A stretch of 64,000 nt of DNA from Carya illinoinensis (Eukaryota > Streptophyta > Magnoliopsida > Fagales > Juglandaceae), in contig NC_056766.1 in the NCBI RefSeq assembly GCF_018687715.1, forward strand, positions 40,147,433 to 40,211,432. Reading direction: 5' to 3'. Shown here piece after piece: positions 1-11,000 of this stretch. How positions within the stretch are numbered: position 1 is the stretch's first letter; every line of letters starts with the position of its first letter. A model generated the notes under the pieces. It worked only from the letters and a program-made list of their open reading frames with translations, was not told the DNA's origin and did no database searches. The position numbers were made by a program, and so were the translations under genes.

Positions 1-663
1 TGCTTATGCTGCATATCTATATAGAAAATAGGTAAGAAAACAAATCATATTTGATTCCCCATATTCCTTTGTAGCTGCTCTTGTTTTCTTAGCTAATAAC
101 ATTCTAAGGTTGGCAAAACATACTTGGGATATCAAAAAATATTGTTTTGATTGGTGAAATAAAGTCCATACGCAACAAAAACATCGATACATATTTCAAT
201 ACTAGAGACATTTGGATTTATTCTGACTGTCATTTTTTTAGAAAACAGGAAAACATGGAAGAATACAATGTGTATGGACCATGCATGAAACCAAAGAGAG
301 ATGTTATTAACCATTTCTTAAAAAATGAAATACTAGCAAATTTGAATGTTTACCTGCTCTTTAACTTTATCTGAAATGCTAAATTTATGTTATGAAGAAT
401 TAGCCAAGGCAAGCTGTAAGTTCCTCAAATTAATACTTGATCTGCTCTCTCTCTCTTCAGTGCCTGCAAAGCAAAGCATACAAAATCCAATCAAATAGTT
501 TCAACCCAGTGTTGGATTTCTTATATAGAGTGTGAAAAAACTTGGAGGAAATTGTAAAGCTTCAAATTCATAACTCAGGGTAAATGCCCAAAAGCTCTTT
601 ATACACATGCCGATAATATCAATTACCCAACCAAGTCCATTTTCTCAGCAACTAAACAGAGAA
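1..663. other. AT-rich intergenic sequence, no gene seen
   Basis: I see no recognisable coding domain here. The short open frames lack similarity to any family I know, and their composition is that of ordinary plant spacer DNA. A CT-rich tract followed by CAG near 445-460 could serve as a splice acceptor, but no exon can be assigned to it. Confidence 0.4.
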
Positions 664-672
664 TTTTAAAAA

Positions 673-858
673 GGGTCGGGCTACTATGCCGCCCAGGCCT
701 TTATTTTTTCAATTTTCTTTTTACATTTTTTAAATATATTTAAATATTTTAAAAAAAATACACCAATATACTTAAAATCACCTTTAATCACTAAATAAAA
801 AAAAATGCCGAGCGGTTCACTTGAGCTGAACATCTTATGCGGCATAGTAGCTTTTCCC
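673..858. mobile_element. MITE with 9-bp target duplication (Mutator-type), 186 bp
   Basis: The ends are inverted repeats: the left reads GGGTCGGGCTACTATGCCGC and the reverse complement of the right reads GGGAAAAGCTACTATGCCGC. The element is flanked by the same 9-bp word, TTTTAAAAA, at 664-672 and 859-867. A 9-bp duplication is the hallmark of Mutator-like transposition. The interior is AT-rich and non-coding, so this is a non-autonomous element. Confidence 0.8.
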
Positions 859-880
859 TTTTAAAAATTAAGAGAGAGAG

Positions 881-940
881 GAGAAGAAGAAGAAGAAGAA
901 GAAGAAGAAGAAGAAGAAGAAGAAGACGACGACGATGATG
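881..940 (+). repeat. (GAA)n then GAC/GAT microsatellite
   Basis: An uninterrupted run of GAA triplets passes into GAC and GAT triplets. It begins just right of the MITE target duplication. Confidence 0.95.
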
Positions 941-1062
941 AAAAAGAAGAAATTACGCACTAATCCGTGTAGAGCTCGCTGGCCTTCTCCGAGAATTTCT
1001 CAGCTCTCAGAAAAGTTGTAATACAAAATTCGACACAAAGTGGAAGTGAGGTCCCTGGCTTT

Positions 1063-1149
1063 CATTGACCAACAAGATCAGCATGGACACCGAAAGCAAA
1101 GATGATCGAGTGGTTAGTTATCCCTGTCGATTGCACAGACACACTGAGC

Positions 1150-1188
<39 letters not shown>

Positions 1189-1400
1189 AGCCAACTCGTA
1201 ATTTGATTGGTTTTAGCAAGTCAACCTTAAAACTTGAACGGATGTGTTTTCTCAATTACAAGTAGCATAACTCACCTTCGTTGATGAAGATCGGCATGGA
1301 CACCAGAACCAAAGACGATCAAGTTCTCACTTCTCCTTGTCCACTGCACAGAGAGAGAGAGAGAGCGAAAAGCCGACCAACTCGTAGTCAAGCCCAATTC
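1063..1400 (+). repeat. Imperfect tandem duplication containing (GA)n tracts
   Basis: Two copies of about 130 bp start near 1063 and 1275. Both contain a GCATGGACACC word, a shared AAAGA.GATC segment, a GCACAGA segment, a GA microsatellite (the longer at 1152-1188) and CCAACTCGTA. The open frame across the second copy is not considered a gene. Confidence 0.6.
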
Positions 1401-1804
1401 CAAATTTATTGTTTACGAATAATTCATTTATTTTTTTCCATCTATCTTCCTATTCATTTAAGTTACTTTGATTTATCATAAAATAATTATTGATATTATA
1501 TTTTATATAAATTATATAGTTTAATAATCAAATAATTAGTTTGTAAACAACCTATGAGCAATCTTAAATCTTATTTATTTACAACTCATGCTTGAGGACA
1601 CTCATGTAATTATCATAAATTTTTTAAATAAAATATAATAAATAATTCAATATTTTTAAATTTTAAAATAAAAATTATATTTTAATAATGTTTTATTTAA
1701 TTTTTATGTCAACTCAAGTGACTGTCCAAGTCATCGAATTGGTAGTCCTATAAATACCTTGCTTTTCTTTCTTTTTAGGAAAAATATAGTTGCAAACATA
1801 ATTG

Positions 1805-1925
1805 TGTACTAATCTGTGTATCAATATGATGTGATTGGTCAAAAAGTAGATTTTATTAAAAACAGTGTTAATTTAAATTTTAAGTATGAATAAATCAGTA
1901 TTGGTACACAGATTAGTATACGACT
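1805..1925. mobile_element. Small foldback MITE
   Basis: TACTAATCTGTGTATCAAT on the left is nearly repeated in inverted form on the right (ATTGGTACACAGATTAGTA). Diverged relatives of its interior are found near 38930-39050 and 39495-39630, where the motifs ATTAGAAA(G/A)TAAAT and TTAAATATTAAGACATCAAT recur. Target duplication was not resolved. Confidence 0.5.
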
Positions 1926-2299
1926 GTACTTGTATGTAGTAAAACTCTTCTTTTTATCATGAAAACTCTCCTTTCAAAGCATTTCATTACCTTTTTTTTC
2001 TTTTTTGGACATAAGGATGAGGAATGAACGAACGTAGTCATAGTCTGCCTTATCAAGATGGGATAATCATTTTCAAAACTTTATATAGAGTTATTCAAAT
2101 ATATTTTTAATTTTTTTTTTTTAAATTAGAAAAGTATATCCTAATATTTTATTGAGTTTAAAGATTTATATTTTTGCTAGTCTTTTATCTCAAATTTATA
2201 AATTCATATTTATTATAAAAATTTAATTTAATGTGACATTGGGGCAAATTGAAAATCACATGAAAATTTAAAGGGGAAAAATGAAATTTTTACTTGGGG

Positions 2300-2480
2300 G
2301 TATTTTTGTCTTTATAGGTGAAGAAACTGCACGTGAGCAACATGTGCTCAATTTCCATCCAATTTAATGCTAATAGTAGACGGAAGGGGGGTTGGAAAGT
2401 TTTGAAAGTAAGCAAATCCACTTTAATGCAATTATTAATTTTTTATGCACATTATGAATTGAGTGAAAATTCGAGAAAGT
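2300..2480. mobile_element. Diverged relative of the MITE at 24688-25099
   Basis: Several words occur in the same order as in the 412-bp MITE inside the Helitron: TTTTGTCTTT, GCACGTGA (ACACGTGA there), a T-rich segment ending in TTTAATGCT, a GTAGA.GGAAG segment, and TTGG followed by GTTTT. Ends and target site duplication are not visible, so this is a fragment or an old copy. Confidence 0.4.
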
Positions 2481-2567
2481 AAAGTATAATCAATCCTAAA
2501 TTATAAAATCTTTGTGTGCCTTTGAATTACCTAAAACTAAATCAGTGTCATCACATTCTAAAACCTT

Positions 2568-2955
2568 TCAAAGAAAAAAAGAAACCAAATACTTTCCCTG
2601 ATTGTTAGGTGATTCAACAGAGAACCTAGCTCTATTATTCCCACGATTATTATCGAGCAGTTCTGAAAGTCTTACAGAAACTTCCTGTACGGCGTACCTG
2701 AATTCGCATGTGCTGCAAAAAATGAAAGTCAAAACGCAGGGTGCTAGGGTGTACAAATGGCCAACAAAAATAGGACTAGAATGCACAAAGCAAGGACAAC
2801 ATAGAGGTAAATTGCTCACTGTTTCAGAAAAAAGTTCAGGCATGAGGCAACAAAGCAAACAAATAAAAAAAAAATTAACAAAAAAGAGGAACAAAGCAAA
2901 AGCAATTTTAAATGTCAAAGGCATCCTCCGTTGGCAACTTGGCAAGTCCATTTAA
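2568..2955 (-). other. Unrecognised exon-like open frame
   Basis: On the minus strand a good acceptor (TTTTTTGCAG) precedes a stretch reading TCEFRYAVQEVSVRLSELL and continuing about 20 residues with asparagine- and arginine-rich sequence. The hydrophobic N-terminal part of this open frame looks like intron translated by chance. No family is recognised and no partner exons were found. It could be an exon of an unseen gene or chance; a plus-strand frame overlaps it completely and is equally unproven. Confidence 0.15.
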
Positions 2956-3406
2956 ACCTATGATTCCTGGACAATGGATTGGTAGACTTGATGGAAACAT
3001 GAAAAGTTGTTCATATAATTAGTATCCATGAATATTGCATCCGAAAAATGCGAAATAAGAAATCCATGGCGTATGCATTGGATTACAAACTTTAAAATCA
3101 CATTTTTAAAGTGAGACTCACATCACTTATAATGTTATTTTTTTTTCCCTAATCACGTTGCTTAAGTGAAAATGATAATATTTCATTTTTTTTTTTTTTT
3201 TAGAGATGTAGGGATATTATCATAAGTAATATTTACACATACTAAGTCTTTAAGAAATATTTTGCAGATTGAGTAATGCTAAATACAAGCCTTAGATATA
3301 CAAGTCTTTTGTAAAAATGTGAGTCTTACTTTAAAAAAAGTAAGTTTTTCAAACTAATTGAGAGTGTGGTCCACTTTTTTTATAAAAGGGTTTATATGAG
3401 GCTTAT

Positions 3407-4675
3407 ATGCTTGAAACTTGTATATATCATTTCTCTTTGCATATTAGCCTCTACATGTACTCCATCATTCCAAGTAGTAGTAATCACATCCTTGCAATCA
3501 TCTTGAGTTTCATATCTCCAAATTATCCTCTTATAAATCAAAGTAGTGCCAAACTTCTTAGCATTCTCAAGTATTTCATTAAAATCCTCAATAACTAATC
3601 AAGGGATATTACAAGGTACTTTAATTTGTCTTAAAAGTGCCCAACTACCACAACGAGATGCCACTTGAGAATGACCACAAACCCTGTTAAGATCATTTGA
3701 ATGACGCTCTTGCCATTGATACTTCGACTTGTATATGTTGGAAAGAAAAATTCCAGAGATCAATAATAAAAGCATCAGTTCAGAGTAAAGCAATACCACC
3801 ACTAGCTCCAATAGATTTGGATAATCCAGTTTCAATTTAGTTCCTTCCATTTTCCGCCTTGTTAATTTTGTTTCCATGGATGGCCTCTTATCCTTTACCA
3901 ATCAAAGGCCACGAACTAACCAAGGGTTGTCAAGCCCACGACAATTTCAACTAATTAGACTCATAATTCCTGACAGGGTTGTACAACAGCCTCCACCGAT
4001 GTTTCATTGTCTGGTTTAGGTTCCTTCATGATAAACAGGCCAGACCAAGTATGATATTGTTCAGGAATCTTACTTGGTTTCGGACTGGCATATGGTGTTG
4101 CTCCTTGATTCCTTTTGTCCTTCATATCAGTTGGATTAATATGTAGTGGAACATTCTCCTTTCCAAAACGAGTTCTTTTTTTTCCATGTTCTAACTTCAA
4201 CACAGGGAGCAAGAAGTGGTTTAGAATGGACCAAATCAGAATTAGTAACAAGATTATGCTCTAAGTGATCCCTAATTTGTAAGAGATTTTTCATCCCCCA
4301 TTTTTGTACCTTGAGATGTGAATCCTGTCAGAGTAACTGCATAACTGTCCTCTTGAGTTTTATTAGAGACAGAGGTTACCATCTTCCCCTCCTTTCGCCA
4401 TAACTGTCTCTTGATGAAATAGCTCTAACTGGAGATAAATTGGTGGAGAAAGAGGGCTAAATTTGCTAATAACTGGTACACATGAACTTGAAGATGCATG
4501 GATCCAAGGGCAAGGACTATACTGATTTCTGGAAGAAGCACCATGTGGCATGTAGTGTTGCCCTAGGGGGTGCTGGGCATCCACTTGGAGAATGTTTGAT
4601 GATCCCAGTACAATGGAATCAAAAGCGGGGAAGCCTTTCATACCTTAATAAAACCCATGTCGAACGACTCTAAAC
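3407..4675 (-). pseudogene. Decayed LINE (non-LTR retrotransposon): ORF1-like tail and endonuclease start
   Basis: Reading the minus strand from about 4675 down, a degenerate polar region (a KLEHGKKR segment, SKIPEQYHTW) is followed near 3950 by MSLIS-stop-NCRGLDNPW, a clear match to the MSLISWNCRGLG start of plant LINE apurinic-type endonucleases. Next come METKL, then SWALLRQIKV, IPWLV and EDFNEIL, the endonuclease core (family form GDFNEI). Several stop codons and at least one frameshift break it, and no reverse transcriptase remains. The 3' part is missing, so this is a truncated relic. The family identity is secure from these motifs; the extent is approximate. Confidence 0.75.
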
Positions 4676-4861
4676 CATTACTAACTGTTAGAAAAATATG
4701 ATGAAAATAATGAAATCACAGAAAATAAAATCTGGCTTAAACACTCAATCCTAACAACGATTTATTTAGAACATATTTTGTCCCCTTTCAATGTGTTAAG
4801 AGTATTGATAAAACTGTTCCCATGATACAATGAAGCTCTCTCTCTTCACAATATTTAACAA

Positions 4862-4940
4862 GAGAAATGATATTTACAGTTGTGGTTGTGCAAGTGGCGT
4901 GCAGTCACTTTGAAAAAAATGAATTAATATGAGATCCACA
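4862..4940. mobile_element. Left half of a Mutator-type MITE split by the Copia element
   Basis: This starts GAGAAATGATATTTACAGT and runs to the Copia 3' LTR. The other half is at 13866-13971. An unsplit copy of the same family at 39206-39377 aligns across the break. Flanking 9-mers ATTTAACAA (4853-4861) and ATTCTACAA (13972-13980) match at 7 of 9 positions, consistent with an old 9-bp target duplication. Confidence 0.8.
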
Positions 4941-6407
4941 TGTTGCCCAGATGACTAACACAAGAGGGGGGTGAATTGAGTTGTATTAAAAAAATAACAA
5001 TTACAAATCAAATATATAATATAAAATATAAACAAAATATGAAATAACAATAAATATAAAGAGTAAGGGTAAGAGAGAAGCAAACTCAGTATGTTAACGA
5101 GGTTCGGCCCCACTGCCTACGTCCTCGCCTCAAGCTACCCCTTGAGGATTCCCAAATTCACTATTCAACCTCCTTCAGGTGGAGATAGAAACCTATTACA
5201 CCTTTGAACAACACCGCTACAAAGGATCCGTGTAGAACACCCTCTACACTTGCAATCACCTTACACATGGTGATTCAACTATTCCCCGTGTAGAATACTT
5301 TCTACACACACAAGGGTTATACACACCCTTTTTCTGATACAAAAGCTGATAGTGGGTAGGTTATCAGAAAACACTCCTCAATGAGTGAAATAATAACAAT
5401 ACAGCGCAAACTATATCTCTCAAAATGAACAAGGATTAAGGCTCAATGCTTAGAGAAGAGAGAATGAAAGCTTTGAATGAATGTTGTATGCTCTTGGTGT
5501 TGTGAATGTGAAGCTCTCAAATGATCTATTTATAGGCATTTGAGACTTCATATTCAAATTTAAAAAGATTCACATGTCAAAGACAACATCATTCACTTTT
5601 TCAAAAAATTCAAATAAAATGTTCTTCTTTTTCAATTGTCAAAGACAACATCATTCACTTTTTCAAAGAATTCAAATAAAAGGTTATTCTTTTTCAATTG
5701 TCAAAGACAACATCATTCACTTTTTCAAAGAATTCAAATAAAAGGTTCTTCTTTTTCAATTGTCAAAGACAACATCATTCACTTTTTCAAAAAAATCAAA
5801 CCTAATCTTTTACTTTTGACATATGACAAAATGAGCATACTTTCATTTTCAAAAAATTCAAACCTAATCTTTTACTTTTTGTATAAATCTAAAAAAGCAT
5901 CAATCACTTTTGAAAATATTCAAATAAAACATGCACATGTAAAAGATGATAATCAATCATCTTTAATATTTTCAAAGTTCAACCCTTTAATCAAGGCATG
6001 CACATGCAAAAGATGACAATCAATCATCTTTAATATTTTCAAAGTTCAACCCTTTAATCAAGGCATGCACATGCAAAAGATGACAATCAATCATCTTTCA
6101 AAATTTTCAAATTTAATTTTCAAAAATATTCATGCACATGTGGAAAATGTATTTTAATGCTTTATGATAAAATATTAATTTTGAGCATTAATCCTAATTT
6201 CGAATTTTGAAGAGATTTACAACATTACTCTATAATTTTAATGTGAACTTGTTCCCTTCTTGCTCATGCTTGTTTCCTTGATGTGCTTGACTCCATTGTG
6301 TAGACAACTTGAGCTTGAGACTTCTTTATTCTTTGAATTCATTTGTTATCATCAAAATCCATGTGTAAATATATAATTACACAAAACTTGAAATCTTGGG
6401 TTCAACA
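4941..6407 (-). repeat. 3' LTR of the Copia element (1,467 bp)
   Basis: It begins TGTTGCCCAG and ends GGGTTCAACA on the plus strand (TG..CA). It is about 99% identical to 12466-13865, with roughly nine substitutions by eye. It is 67 bp longer because a 67-bp unit containing GCATGCACATGCAAAAGATG is present twice (about 5967-6100). The minus-strand TATA word CTATAAATAG lies at 5525-5534. Confidence 0.93.
5577..5823. repeat. Tandem repeat of about 62 bp, four units, inside the LTR
   Basis: Units begin TCAAAGACAACATCATTCAC near 5577, 5638, 5700 and 5762. The same array is in the other LTR near 13101-13350, so it predates this insertion. The open frame spanning it is repeat-derived. Confidence 0.85.
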
Positions 6408-6421
6408 ATCTCCCCCTTTTT
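6408..6421 (-). promoter_or_regulatory. Polypurine tract of the Copia element
   Basis: The minus strand reads AAAAAGGGGGAGAT immediately before the TGTTGAACCC start of the 3' LTR. This is the expected second-strand primer. Confidence 0.85.
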
Positions 6422-6797
6422 GATGATGACAAATATTTGATAGAACCTGAAACCTGAATTAATACTTAAGCTCCCCCTGAGAATGTGCGTTAGTTTTTCA
6501 AGCAAAAGTATAAATATAATTCCAAATATATATAATAAGTTTAGCAATTCAAACGATGTTAATGTTCTAGTCTAACACCTCTCCCCCTTTTGGCATCATT
6601 AAAAAGGATCCGCAACAAGTAAATGCACTGAAGAAAATGATGCGTTTAATAGTCACTGTAGATAGTTGAAAAATGGAGCCGTCCGTGACCCGACAAGTAC
6701 TGCAAAGCCTCGAGGCCTAACTCTATGAATTTAATACGGCTGAAGATTTAAACAATCGCCTAATGTTGTTGACAAACGGGATTGAAGGCTCCGAGTT
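6422..6797. other. Spacer between polypurine tract and antisense ORF A
   Basis: It contains further C/T-rich islands (CTCCCCCT near 6471 and 6581), that is, extra polypurine-like tracts on the minus strand. I see no ORF in it. It may contain upstream elements for the plus-strand ORF A. Confidence 0.4.
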
Positions 6798-6806
6798 TCT
6801 ATAAAA
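6798..6806 (+). promoter_or_regulatory. Candidate TATA box for antisense ORF A
   Basis: TCTATAAAA lies about 85 bp before the ATG at 6888. Equivalent TATA words precede the two paralogous ORFs at comparable distances (about 105-110 bp). Confidence 0.5.
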
Positions 6807-6887
6807 AAATGATCATTTTCATCTATCGGATGCCAAAAAAAAAATAATCACTTCTTGACCTGAGTTCTGTTTTTCCACAACGATAGA

Positions 6888-7340
6888 ATGGCTGAGCAAT
6901 TCTCTTCCACTAATGTTCCAGACTTGAATCAGGAACCCTTGACGCATCAATCATCAATCTTCTCTCCTGAGGCCGTCAATACCATGATAGGAGCAGTGAA
7001 CCGTTTTTCTAGTAAGGCTGATTCTGAGATTATTGTAGAATCAAGAATGCTCAGTAATCAATATGCTGCCTCTGTTACGATCATGTCTCGAAGGTTAATG
7101 GCGAGGGTAAGTGAGATTGATCATCTTAACATGCAAATATCTGAGTTACGACAGAAGCTTGCTAATAAGGATAGTGAGAATAAAAGGCTAAAGCAAGAAA
7201 ACCAAGAGTTGAAAAAATTTGCAGATTGGTATGCTCATGATCTGCAACCATGAATAGAGGAGCTGGAACGAGAAAGGGTTCAGATACAAGGTCAACATCG
7301 GCAGATAACAGCAGAGGTTCATCGTTTACTAGAAAAATAG
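6888..7340 (+). pseudogene. Antisense ORF A of the Copia element: coiled-coil protein, one internal stop
   Basis: ATG at 6888 opens a 121-residue frame ending in TGA at 7251-7253. The same frame then continues with strongly coiled-coil-like sequence (IEELERERVQ..., then HRLLEK) to TAG at 7338-7340. The intact ancestor was therefore probably 150 aa, with a single nonsense change. The N-terminus is short and polar (Ser/Gln/Pro). From about residue 60 a heptad-rich helix follows (EIDHLNMQISELRQKL). It shares architecture with ORF B and with 15752-16180: an IGA motif, K(S/A)DS, a Y..S segment, S.RL.A, then a coiled coil with N..LK. No known domain is recognised. It lies on the strand opposite gag-pol with its own TATA, so it would be transcribed independently. 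Confidence 0.6.
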
Positions 7341-7471
7341 GGACAATCTACTGTTAATCTCGCTGGCTTAGTAAGAAAACTTTTGACAATGTGTGTCCAG
7401 CATATCTTGTATTTCTTTTGACTAAATAAGATTTGAAGAGAAAATAGTTTGTCTTATTCTTTATGCTATCT

Positions 7472-7479
7472 CTATAAAA
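7472..7479 (+). promoter_or_regulatory. Candidate TATA box for antisense ORF B
   Basis: CTATAAAA follows TATCT, 105 bp before the ATG at 7584. The downstream GAAGTTCATC and C/T-rich leader resemble an initiator/leader region. The distance and context match those of the paralogue at 15752. Confidence 0.5.
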
Positions 7480-7583
7480 TCAGTCCTGAAGTTCATCCAA
7501 TCCGCATCAAGTTTTCATCTCATCTCTATAACTCATCTGCATTCCTTCAGCATTCTCGTTTTAAGCCTTCTATTCTTTTCTCA

Positions 7584-8021
7584 ATGGCTCATTCTTCTAA
7601 CATTTCTCTAGATCCATCCATGAGGCATTCTGCATCTCAATCTCCTGTTCTTTCTGCAGCTACCATTGGTGCCATGTTGCAGCAAGAAAATAATAATCTG
7701 ACTAATAAGTCAGATTCTGATGCTATTTATGACTTGGTGAGTCTTGGGACTCGCTACTCTTCCTCTATTGTGGCTTTTTCTCAGCGGCTACAAGCCAAAA
7801 ATCACGAAGTTGAAAAGCTCAAAGAACAAATTGTTGTACTTCAACAAATTGTTCAAGAGTCTCACACAAGGGAAGGAATCATTCGGCAGAAGAATAAACA
7901 GTTGAAATCTTTATTAGATTCTTCATTCCGCTTGCCGGTTCCCATGAATAAGAATGACATGATATTGTATGAAGAGAATGAGCGTCTCAAACATGAGGCT
8001 AAGAATCTCAAATTTATGTAA
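7584..8021 (+). CDS. Antisense ORF B of the Copia element: intact coiled-coil protein (145 aa)
   Basis: The frame is open from 7449, but I prefer ATG 7584 (MAHSSNISLD) because the TATA box at 7472 would start transcription after the earlier ATG. The paralogue at 15752 also starts at the matching residue (MAQQSS). The Ser-rich N-terminus is followed by SPVLSAATIGAML, NLTNKSDSDAIYDLVSLGTR and YSSSIVAFSQRLQAK. Then comes a roughly 60-residue coiled coil (EVEKLKEQIVVLQQIV) and a C-terminal ENERLKHEAKNLKFM. There is no signal peptide and no transmembrane segment. It ends 49 bp from the gag-pol stop, tail to tail. The function is unknown. It may be a gene captured by, or encoded as an accessory ORF of, this retrotransposon lineage. 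Confidence 0.7.
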   Translation: MAHSSNISLDPSMRHSASQSPVLSAATIGAMLQQENNNLTNKSDSDAIYDLVSLGTRYSSSIVAFSQRLQAKNHEVEKLKEQIVVLQQIVQESHTREGIIRQKNKQLKSLLDSSFRLPVPMNKNDMILYEENERLKHEAKNLKFM

Positions 8022-8070
8022 AAGTATTAAAAAAAATCTATCTCTATTTTTATTGACTCTGGTCTATCTT

Positions 8071-11000
8071 TTAAGAGATATTCATAGCATGCATCATACC
8101 TATTTCTCTTCTGATCATACATAATCTATCTTCTGGTAAAGGTTTTGTGAAAATATCTGCTAACTGATCGTGTGTGTTTGTGAACTCTAACATTATATCA
8201 CCTTTTTGCACATAATCTCGAAGAAAATGATACCTTATTTCAATATGCTTAGTTCTAGAATGTTGTATTGGGTTCTTTGAAAGATTTATAGCACTTGTAT
8301 TATCACATTTGATTGGAATGTGATTATACATGAGTTTAAAATCTTCAAGTTGTTGCTTCATGTAGAGAACTTGAGCACAACAACTACCCGCAGCAACATA
8401 TTCTGCCTCAGCAGTAGATAGTGCAATAGAATTTTGTTTTTTACTAAACCAGGAAACTGATGCATGACCTAAGAAATAGCATGCTCCACTAGTGCTTTTT
8501 CGATCTATTTTACAGCCAGCATAATCTGCATCTGTGTAGCTGATTAGATCGAAAGATGTGTGCTTAGGGTACCATAACCCTAGGTTAATTGTACCACTAA
8601 GATATCTAAGAATGCGCTTAACTGCAATTAAATGTGATTCTTTTGGAGATGGTTGAAAACGTGCACATAAGCACACACTAAACATAATATCTGGTCTACT
8701 GGCTGTTAAATATAATAAGCTACCAATCATACCTCGATATATCTTCGAGTCAACTGGCTTACCGGATTCATCTTTATCAAGTTTAGTTGATGGGCTCATT
8801 GGTGTTCCAATTTCCTTAGCATTTTCCATCCCAAACTTCTTCAGTAATTCCTTAATATATTTTGATTGATTGATGAATGTCCCACTTTTTGCTTACTTAA
8901 TTTGCAATCCGAGAAAGAATGTAAGTTCACCCATCATGCTCATCTCAAATTCTTCCTGCATAGTCTTAGCAAAAACTTGACACATATTTTCATTAGTAGC
9001 ACCGAATATTATATCATCAACATAAATCTGAATCAAAAGAATATCATCATTTTCATATTTAATGAAAAGAGTTGTGTCGATTTTTCCTCTTGAAAAATCT
9101 TTTTCAATCAAGAAATCACTGAGTCTCTCGTACCAAGCTCTAGGAGCTTGTTTAAGTCCATATAGTGCTTTTGTGAGTTTGAAAACATGATTTGGAGAAA
9201 TATGATTTTCAAAACCTGGAGGTTGCTCAACATATACCTCTTCATTTGTAAAACCATTTAAGAAAGCACTTTTAACATCCATTTGAAAAAGTTTGAAATC
9301 TTTATAACAAGCATATGCAAGTAGCATTCGAATAGCTTCTAATCTTGCGACAGGTGCATATGTCTCATCATAATCGATTCCTTCTTCTTGATTAAAACCT
9401 TGGGCTACAAGTCGAGCCTTATTTCTAGTAATGACTCCAGACTCATCTTTCTTGTTTCTAAAAACCCATTTTGTTCTAATAATAGTATAATTTTTGGGTC
9501 TAGGAACAAGTGTCCAAACATCATTTCTTTCAAATTGATTCAACTCTTCTTGCATAACTAGAATCCAAGATTCATCAAGAAGTGCGTCATCAATATTTTT
9601 TGGTTCAATTTGAGATAGAAAAGCAGTATGATTACAAATATTTCTAAGAGATGATCGAGTACTTACACCTTGTGAAGGTTCTCCCAAAATTTGTTCCACT
9701 GGATGATCTTTCACAAATTTCCACTGTTTGGTTGCATCTTGTATTAAATTTTGATGATCTTTCCTGATGGCTCCATGTTGAACTTCCTCTATTGCTTTCT
9801 CTTTGTTGAGATTGAGACTTTCTGTGTTATTTATACCTTCTGTTTCTTCATCAATAGATTTCTTGGAGAGTGGAGAATTAGATTCATCAAATACTACATG
9901 CATAGATTCTTGTACAGTCAAAGTCTTTTTGTTGAATACTCTATAAGCTTTACTATTAGTAGAATACCCGAGAAAAATACCTTCATCAGATTTTGCATCA
10001 AACTTGCCTAAATTATCTCTGTCATTCAAAATAAAACATTTGCATCCAAATACATGAAAGTAACCAATGTTGGACTTTTTTTCATTCCAAAGCTCATAGG
10101 GGGTTTTATCTAATTTAGACATTAACATAACTCTATTTATAACATAACATGCAGTACTTACCGCTTCGGCCCAAAAATAACTAGGCAAGTTGTTCTCATT
10201 GAGCATTGTTCTTGCCATCTCTTGAAGAGATCTATTTTTCCTCTCTACTACCCCATTTTGTTGAGGAGTTCGAGGAGCAGAAAAATTATGAATAAAATCG
10301 TTTTCATCACAAAATGTTTCAATATTTTTATTAACAAACTCTTTTCCCCTATCACTTCGGATACTTAAAATAGTATAGCCCTTTTCATTTTGAATTCTCT
10401 TGCATAACTTGGTAAAGGCATTATGTGCCTCATCTTTATGAGCAAGAAAGATGACCCAAGTATATCTCGAGAAATCATCAACAATAACAAATGCATAATA
10501 TTTTCCTCCTAGATTTGCAACTCTATTTGGTCCAAAAAGATCTATATGTATCAGTTGCAATGGTCTAGTAGTGGAAATATGTTTCTTAGTTTTAAAAGAA
10601 GTTTTTGTTTGTTTACCAAATTGACATGCATCACAAATTTTGTCTTTAAGAAAATATGTTTTTGGTAAACCTCTCACAAGATCATTTTTTGAAAGTTTGG
10701 AAATAAGTTCCATGTTAGCATGACCTAATCTTCTATGCCATAACCAACTAGTTTCATTTTGAGCTGACAAGCAAATAGCATCTTGTGAGGTAATTTCTTC
10801 AAAATCAATTGTATAAACATTATTGTTTCTAAAAGCAATAAAACAAATATTACAATCATGATCATTCAAAATAATGCATTTATCCATTTTAAAAGTAACT
10901 GTAAATCCTTTATCACATAATTGACTTATGCTCAAAAGATTATGTTTTAAACCTTCAACAAGTAGAACATCTTCAATTATGAGAGAAGATTCATTACCAA

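Noticed and set aside
2602..2955. 117-residue plus-strand frame
   Set aside because: No domain, Lys-rich low-complexity end, and it fully overlaps a better exon-like frame on the other strand; neither is proven.
5636..6016. 126-residue frame, repeated at 13161-13541
   Set aside because: It translates the LTR's 62-bp tandem array. The two frames are LTR copies and show repeat composition, not a protein family.
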